64,000 nucleotides of DNA from positions 8,415,116 through 8,479,115 of the forward strand of contig NC_051121.1 in NCBI RefSeq assembly GCF_014839805.1. Direction: 5' to 3'. Below the pieces are notes generated by a model. It had not been told where the DNA came from and did not search any database. It saw nothing but the letters and a program-made list of their open reading frames with translations. The DNA is from Manduca sexta (lineage: Eukaryota; Arthropoda; Insecta; Lepidoptera; Sphingidae). Within the stretch, counting starts at the first letter, position 1; each line of letters opens with the position of its first letter. The position numbers and the translations under genes were made by a program. Positions 60,941 through 64,000 of the stretch are shown here, one piece after another.

Positions 60941-62390
60941 AATATATAAAATGATATCGACCGTGATGATATAAATTTGTCTGTGTAAAAAAATATTGGC
61001 TAGTCTAATCAATTAATAAAATTCCTCTTAATCTTGTAGTGGCACGTTTAGTGACCCACGATTGAGCGAGAACATCGTGAGTGCAACCTGCAGTATGGGT
61101 TAGTCAATACCTGCCTGCATGCCTGCATTGCATTATACCAAGTTTATCAACCGTATTATTGCATTATTGTTATAATAATTTACAATTGTTATTCGTGTTT
61201 TGTTTACATATTCGCTTGTGGTCGCTTTAATGTTAAGAATTTGTGTGTGCAATGAATTAATTATTTTTGTTTGCAGTCCATAACTAAGAAAATTATCATG
61301 AAAGAACTCCTAAGGAAGAAGGTTTATCATTTCGTCGTATTATTTTTTCAGTTTCTTGGGCAATTATTTTTACCCCATGGTCTAAATTAAATGATTGTCT
61401 TTGAGTTCGATTTCGCATAATTTCGTAATTGTTCTATTTTAATTTCATTGGCGTAAGAACTTGAACTTCAAAGATGCAAAGGCGAACTCCTCAAAATGAA
61501 TAGGATTCTGATCGATTATTTTTGTGTTGAGTTCAATCTTACTTCAAGATACTATTATGGCAATTATGACGTTGTTTGACGTTGAACTTCAAAGATACAT
61601 AAGGGAATTCCTCAAAATGGAAAAGGATTTCGATGATTTCCTCTAAATTGTCCGAAAGAGACGCATCATTTAGGTACTAGATAACATGCATCAATGCAGT
61701 CCGCAAAGCGTTCTGTTGAAATTATACACGGATACCAAACAAACGAACTGTTTTAAATGCGAATAAAAAACAACAGAAAGCTTTAGAGTTCAATTCTAAA
61801 CAGCCATTACCAATGAGTAAAGACTATAAACTATATTCACACGACAAAGGCAACAAAAACATTATGCTACAAACATTATGTTTATCATTCTTCCAACACG
61901 TTCAAATGATATTTAGATTCTACATAATTTCTTCATAAAGGGAAGCAGGCAGGAACCCTTCGCCACTAACAGATGTTTTGAAACTTTCACTCTTGTACTC
62001 ATTAAGCAACCGTTATCACGTACGTGCGGTCATCACGGGCCATGATATCTCACGCATCAGATACACAAGTGATAGCACACGGCTGTTTGGCAACACTCAG
62101 AATGTTAATTACGAAATTACTTTGTTCGACGTAATTACTGCGAAACTTGACTTATAAAATCAATTTGAACTTCGTGACTCAAACTGTTCAGTATTTATTT
62201 ATTTATTTATTTGAACTAATTAATTTTGATTACAGGCTGTCACTGTATATCCAAATGAAATTATTTATTATGTCTTAGGAATAATTACTAGCTTCATAGC
62301 TATAGAATATAATAATAATTGTGCCTTAAACAACAGTTCAGCATTCTAGCTTAATAATTATACAATAGGATTATTTTTTAATTATTTCTT

Positions 62391-62590
62391 GCTATAACGG
62401 TGAAGGAAAACATCGTGAGGAAACCTGCATACCTGAGAAATTCTCTATAGGAATTTTCGAGGGTCAGTGAAGTCTACCAATCCGCACTAGGTCAGCGTGG
62501 AGGACTAAGACCTAATCTCTCTCAGTAGTAGAGGAGACCCGTGCCCAACAGTGGGACAGTATAGAATACAAGGCTGATGTTATATATATA
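62391..62590 (+). repeat. SINE-A, 5'-truncated
   Basis: The body 'ggtgaaggaaaacatcgtga', 'ccaatccgcactaggtcagc' and 'ctcagtagtagaggagaccc' and the tail 'atagaatacaaggctgatg' are followed by TATATATA. The tRNA-like head is missing. Confidence 0.8.
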
Positions 62591-63473
62591 ATTATAGAAT
62601 AATATTTGGCGACTTAATAATAGGTTTCCGTAAGCATCTCAAGATCTACATATTATACAAATTAAGATGTGACCAGTATATTTTCATCATGGTTTAAAAC
62701 AATTATAATTATGGTATATACAAGTGAATCAATATCAAGTATGCTCAACAATTATAATTTCATACACGTTTGTTGTTAGAAATCTCTGCTCAATTGTCGC
62801 TTTTTTGTGTTAATATTAGTACAGAAAATATGGAGATACATGCATATGGACAGCTTGAAGTAATCGCTTGCTCGTCACTAAAAGAAGTTCTTCCTATAAT
62901 GAGACGCCGCTACAAAATGATCCAAAAGGGTTGAATCAAGTTCATTTAAGAACGTTCTGGACGATCCATATTGCTGGACGTGATTTTCCAAAAAAATTAC
63001 TAAGAAAATAATATAAATAGCAGAATATAATAATTGCTTTTTAAAGCTTAGACATGTATACTTTTGAGTTGGTTATAGATGTAAATTTCAACTCAAGAAA
63101 AAATATTACTAGTTTTTTAATACGGAATAACAAGAATAAAGATTAGATATTTATATAAAATTTTAGTATACCACATACAAGTTCTAGCGCATAGAATGTT
63201 CTAGCTAGATAATATTGAACCAACAATAATAGTTGTAGCATACCGTGTAGTATTATTGAAACTGACAGGTTTTTTAATTATGATCTAAGCTAGTTTTTAT
63301 ATTGTATAACATACTATTATGTAACAGTATTTCGTGCATTTGATCAATAAAATGTTTTATGTTCCGTCTAAAATAATAGTAACAGTAATTATTTGAATAT
63401 TTAAACCAGAAATAAATGTCCCAGGCAAACAAGTTTTTTTATTATAAATCTTTTAATTTATGATACACACACA

Positions 63474-63700
63474 TCACGCATTTATTCCCGAAGGGGTATG
63501 CAGAGGCGCAACCAGGGCACCCACATTTCGCCGAGTGTGTTCCACCCCATGATGCGATAGGGGGCGAGCCTATCGCCATATTGGGCACAAATACCTGAAT
63601 CCAGGCTAATACTGTGCAGAAAAATCCAAATGTGACTGCCAACCCAGATTTCGAACCCAGGACCTTAGAGCGCTGCCGTACCTCGCACGAGCAACACCTA
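63474..63700 (-). repeat. SINE-B, near full length
   Basis: 'tattcccgaaggggtatgca', 'gcgagcctatcgccatattg', 'gatttcgaacccaggacctt' and 'agagcgctgccgtacc' identify a minus-strand copy. The open frame at 63442-63762 lies over it and is not a gene. Confidence 0.82.
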
Positions 63701-64000
63701 GTAATTAAATAAAAGGCTAATAATTTTCTTGAAACCCACAATAACACTGGAAGATGCAGCACAAGATTAATCTATTTTAACCTGACATAAATAGACTTAA
63801 GTAACTTCGAAGGTAAATTATATTAGGAACGAGTTGTCGCACGTGACGCCTAAGCCGAGCATGCACTAATGTGATCACATATGTTAGGTTTCACTGTCAA
63901 GGCTCGGACCAGCAACGCACACCGCGTGCCTTTATCACTACAAAATGACTTAACTTCAATAAGAACGGTCTAAATAAAACCTGTATGGAACGAACAATTA

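Larger units (their letters stand above)
60488..64000. other. goliath 5' intron or flank
   Basis: The exon at 60355-60487 begins inside a codon, so an upstream exon must exist. I looked on the minus strand for PA-domain and signal-peptide sequence and saw none; it is probably off the right edge. The stretch contains a Helitron-like element at about 60760-60940 (TC start, 'gaagccgcgggcaag' end), a 5'-truncated plus-strand SINE-A at 62391-62590 that ends in TA repeats, and a minus-strand SINE-B at 63474-63700. Confidence 0.6.

Overview
This window is AT-rich animal nuclear DNA and most likely comes from a moth or butterfly. The evidence is three spliced genes with GT-AG introns and insect-type proteins, set in a dense background of short repeats: two tRNA-derived SINE families, small Helitrons whose 3' ends read like GGGTCGCTAG, and several MITE families. 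The species was not identified. There are no bacterial-type operons, CRISPR arrays, rRNA genes or convincing free-standing tRNA genes.

Layout. Positions 1-14942 are non-coding: repeats, plus presumably part of the first long intron of the GPCR gene. The first coding exon of a neuromedin-U/CAPA/pyrokinin-type neuropeptide GPCR lies at 14943-15243 on the minus strand; its remaining exons should lie at lower coordinates but none was found. From about 15250 to 35800 there is a 20-kb gene-poor stretch with SINEs, Helitrons, MITEs, two unrecognised short ORFs (29973-30158 and 30321-30563) and a 358-bp near-perfect hairpin element flanked by TTAA (33844-34201).

From 35815 to 48471 on the plus strand lies a complete gene for the histone acetyltransferase Gcn5/PCAF (KAT2). 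It has 20 coding exons and encodes 838 residues: an N-terminal PCAF homology region, the GNAT catalytic domain and a C-terminal bromodomain. All exon phases join without a break. Many of its introns hold repeats. Directly after the stop codon the same frame stays open for 24 GC-rich codons and runs into a consensus splice donor, the most unusual coding-level observation here.

From 48550 to 53460 is an intergenic stretch with a LINE 3' fragment, a MITE, an exon-like segment and a second, shorter hairpin element of the same TTAA family. From 53775 to 60487 on the minus strand are the last eight coding exons of a goliath-type E3 ubiquitin ligase (end of the PA domain, membrane segment, RING-H2, serine-rich tail). 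Its 5' exons were not found before the right edge. Gcn5 and goliath converge tail to tail.

The genes are functionally separate: chromatin acetylation, endosomal ubiquitylation and neuropeptide reception. The most striking non-genic signals are the two hairpin elements whose arms co-vary, a Helitron with a decayed and then a working 3' end, internal tandem duplications in one SINE-like family, and a GT-rich microsatellite that abuts a goliath splice donor.
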